This document shows positions 63,419 through 64,000 of a DNA stretch of 64,000 nt, in pieces. This stretch comes from Rubellicoccus peritrichatus (GTDB lineage Bacteria > Verrucomicrobiota > Verrucomicrobiia > Opitutales > Cerasicoccaceae), in assembly GCF_033100135.1 (NCBI RefSeq), contig NZ_CP136920.1, positions 5,637,001 to 5,701,000 of the forward strand. Direction: 5' to 3'. Both the position numbers and the translations under genes were made by a program. The stretch's first letter is position 1, and the number at the start of each line of letters is the position of its first letter. The notes under the pieces are model-generated. The model was not told the DNA's origin, made no database searches, and saw only the letters and a program-made list of their open reading frames with translations.

Positions 63419-64000
63419 ATGCCCCTGGGAAAAAAAACTCACGCATTTACGCTTGTTGAACTACTGGTCTCCATCGCCATTATTGGAATCCTTGCTGCTA
63501 TTCTCATCGCTGTGGTGGGAAAAACAAAAGACAAAACCTATGTCGTAGAGGCAGCATCCGATACCAAGGCAATCAGCTTGGCCTGGAAGATGTACTTCAA
63601 CGAATACCAAAAATGGCCACTAACGAATGGAAAGGTCTTTGGCACCAATGACCCAGATGCTGAAGACTTTGGTAAAGATCCTGAAGCATCGGACGGAGAA
63701 AACATGTGGCAATACCCAACCGATATTCTTCGTGGCATTGAAAATTTAGGTCCCGACCAACGTAATTGGAATCCTCGCCTGACGGAATATCTTCAGCTTC
63801 CTCCAGATCGCTTGGCTTCCCATCCTTACACAGACCGGGATGGCAATGAGTTCATGACAAGCGATGGGACATTCGTCGATCCATGGGGCAATCAATATAA
63901 ATTTAAGTTGGACGTAAACAATGACTACCAACTCGGTCGTTTCAACTACGCTGACTATGGCAGTGCTACTTCACCTAAAGAGGGACAGGTAGTGATCGGT
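63419..64000 (+). CDS. Type IV prepilin-like (pseudopilin) protein, 3' truncated by window edge
   Basis: 194 codons are visible and the frame is still open at the edge. The start MPLGKKTHAFTLVELL is followed by VSIAIIGILAAILIAVVGK: the prepilin N-methylation motif with a hydrophobic helix and Glu at +5. The residue before the cleaved Phe is Ala where most have Gly. The rest has pseudopilin features, including KAISLAWKMYFNEYQKWP and VDPWGNQYKFKLD. Verrucomicrobia encode many such type II secretion-like pseudopilins of unknown role. It has its own candidate promoter. Confidence 0.9.
   Translation, partial: MPLGKKTHAFTLVELLVSIAIIGILAAILIAVVGKTKDKTYVVEAASDTKAISLAWKMYFNEYQKWPLTNGKVFGTNDPDAEDFGKDPEASDGENMWQYPTDILRGIENLGPDQRNWNPRLTEYLQLPPDRLASHPYTDRDGNEFMTSDGTFVDPWGNQYKFKLDVNNDYQLGRFNYADYGSATSPKEGQVVIG

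Overview
The window looks like chromosome from a marine-type Verrucomicrobiota, probably class Opitutia (Puniceicoccales or Coraliomargarita-like). This is inferred from three things: PEP-CTERM proteins ending in a VPEPS-hydrophobic-RRRR sorting tag, many very large secreted repeat proteins, and a sugar-catabolic cassette of AraC/XylR-type regulator, Gfo/Idh/MocA oxidoreductase, ThuA-like, cupin and PmoA-like (DUF6807) genes. No rRNA, CRISPR array, transposase or integrase was seen. One tRNA, tRNA-Arg(UCU), is present.

Layout. 1-10.3 kb is mostly housekeeping: a secreted ankyrin protein, CTP synthase behind a terminator-like leader, a C-N hydrolase, a DUF2490-type outer-membrane protein, a MenH-like hydrolase, a large PL8 polysaccharide lyase, an L,D-transpeptidase and aspartate-semialdehyde dehydrogenase. 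10.4-18.6 kb holds the tRNA, two secreted proteins sharing an aromatic-rich C-terminal module, an ExbB/ExbD pair, a sugar isomerase/epimerase plus Gfo/Idh oxidoreductase pair, a YiiX-like papain-fold protein and an MHS-family MFS transporter. 18.7-25.2 kb carries two big secreted proteins on the minus strand, one combining YadA-type head repeats with a predicted seven-bladed propeller. 25.4-32.5 kb carries a KAP-type P-loop NTPase, a STAND-like NTPase with a glycine-zipper N-terminus, and an HU/DUF4469-type DNA-binding protein. 32.7-39.2 kb has a membrane-anchored alpha/beta hydrolase and a 1698-residue LVIVD-propeller protein.

40.0-54.5 kb is a tight minus-strand operon of three secreted alpha-glucan-active enzymes. 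The first gene encodes a 2889-residue protein that joins a GH13 domain, thrombospondin-type-3 calcium repeats and a GH57-like domain. Two PEP-CTERM genes follow on the plus strand. 56.3-63.3 kb is a regulated catabolic cassette: a divergent regulator, an Nramp-fold transporter lacking the metal-binding DPGN motif, cupin, ThuA, Tat-exported oxidoreductase and PmoA-like genes. A type IV prepilin-like gene runs off the right edge.

How it fits together. The window reads as a polysaccharide-degrading heterotroph: extracellular starch/glycogen and glycosaminoglycan-type enzymes, a surface proteome of repeat proteins, and small sugar-oxidation operons. The least explained and most interesting items are the STAND-KAP NTPase pair (possible defence or stress system), the GH13-GH57 fusion whose GH57 acid/base position reads Asn instead of Asp, the metal-site-less Nramp-like transporter, and a diverged direct repeat at both ends of the 7-kb catabolic cassette. 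All family calls are by eye; no database search was possible.
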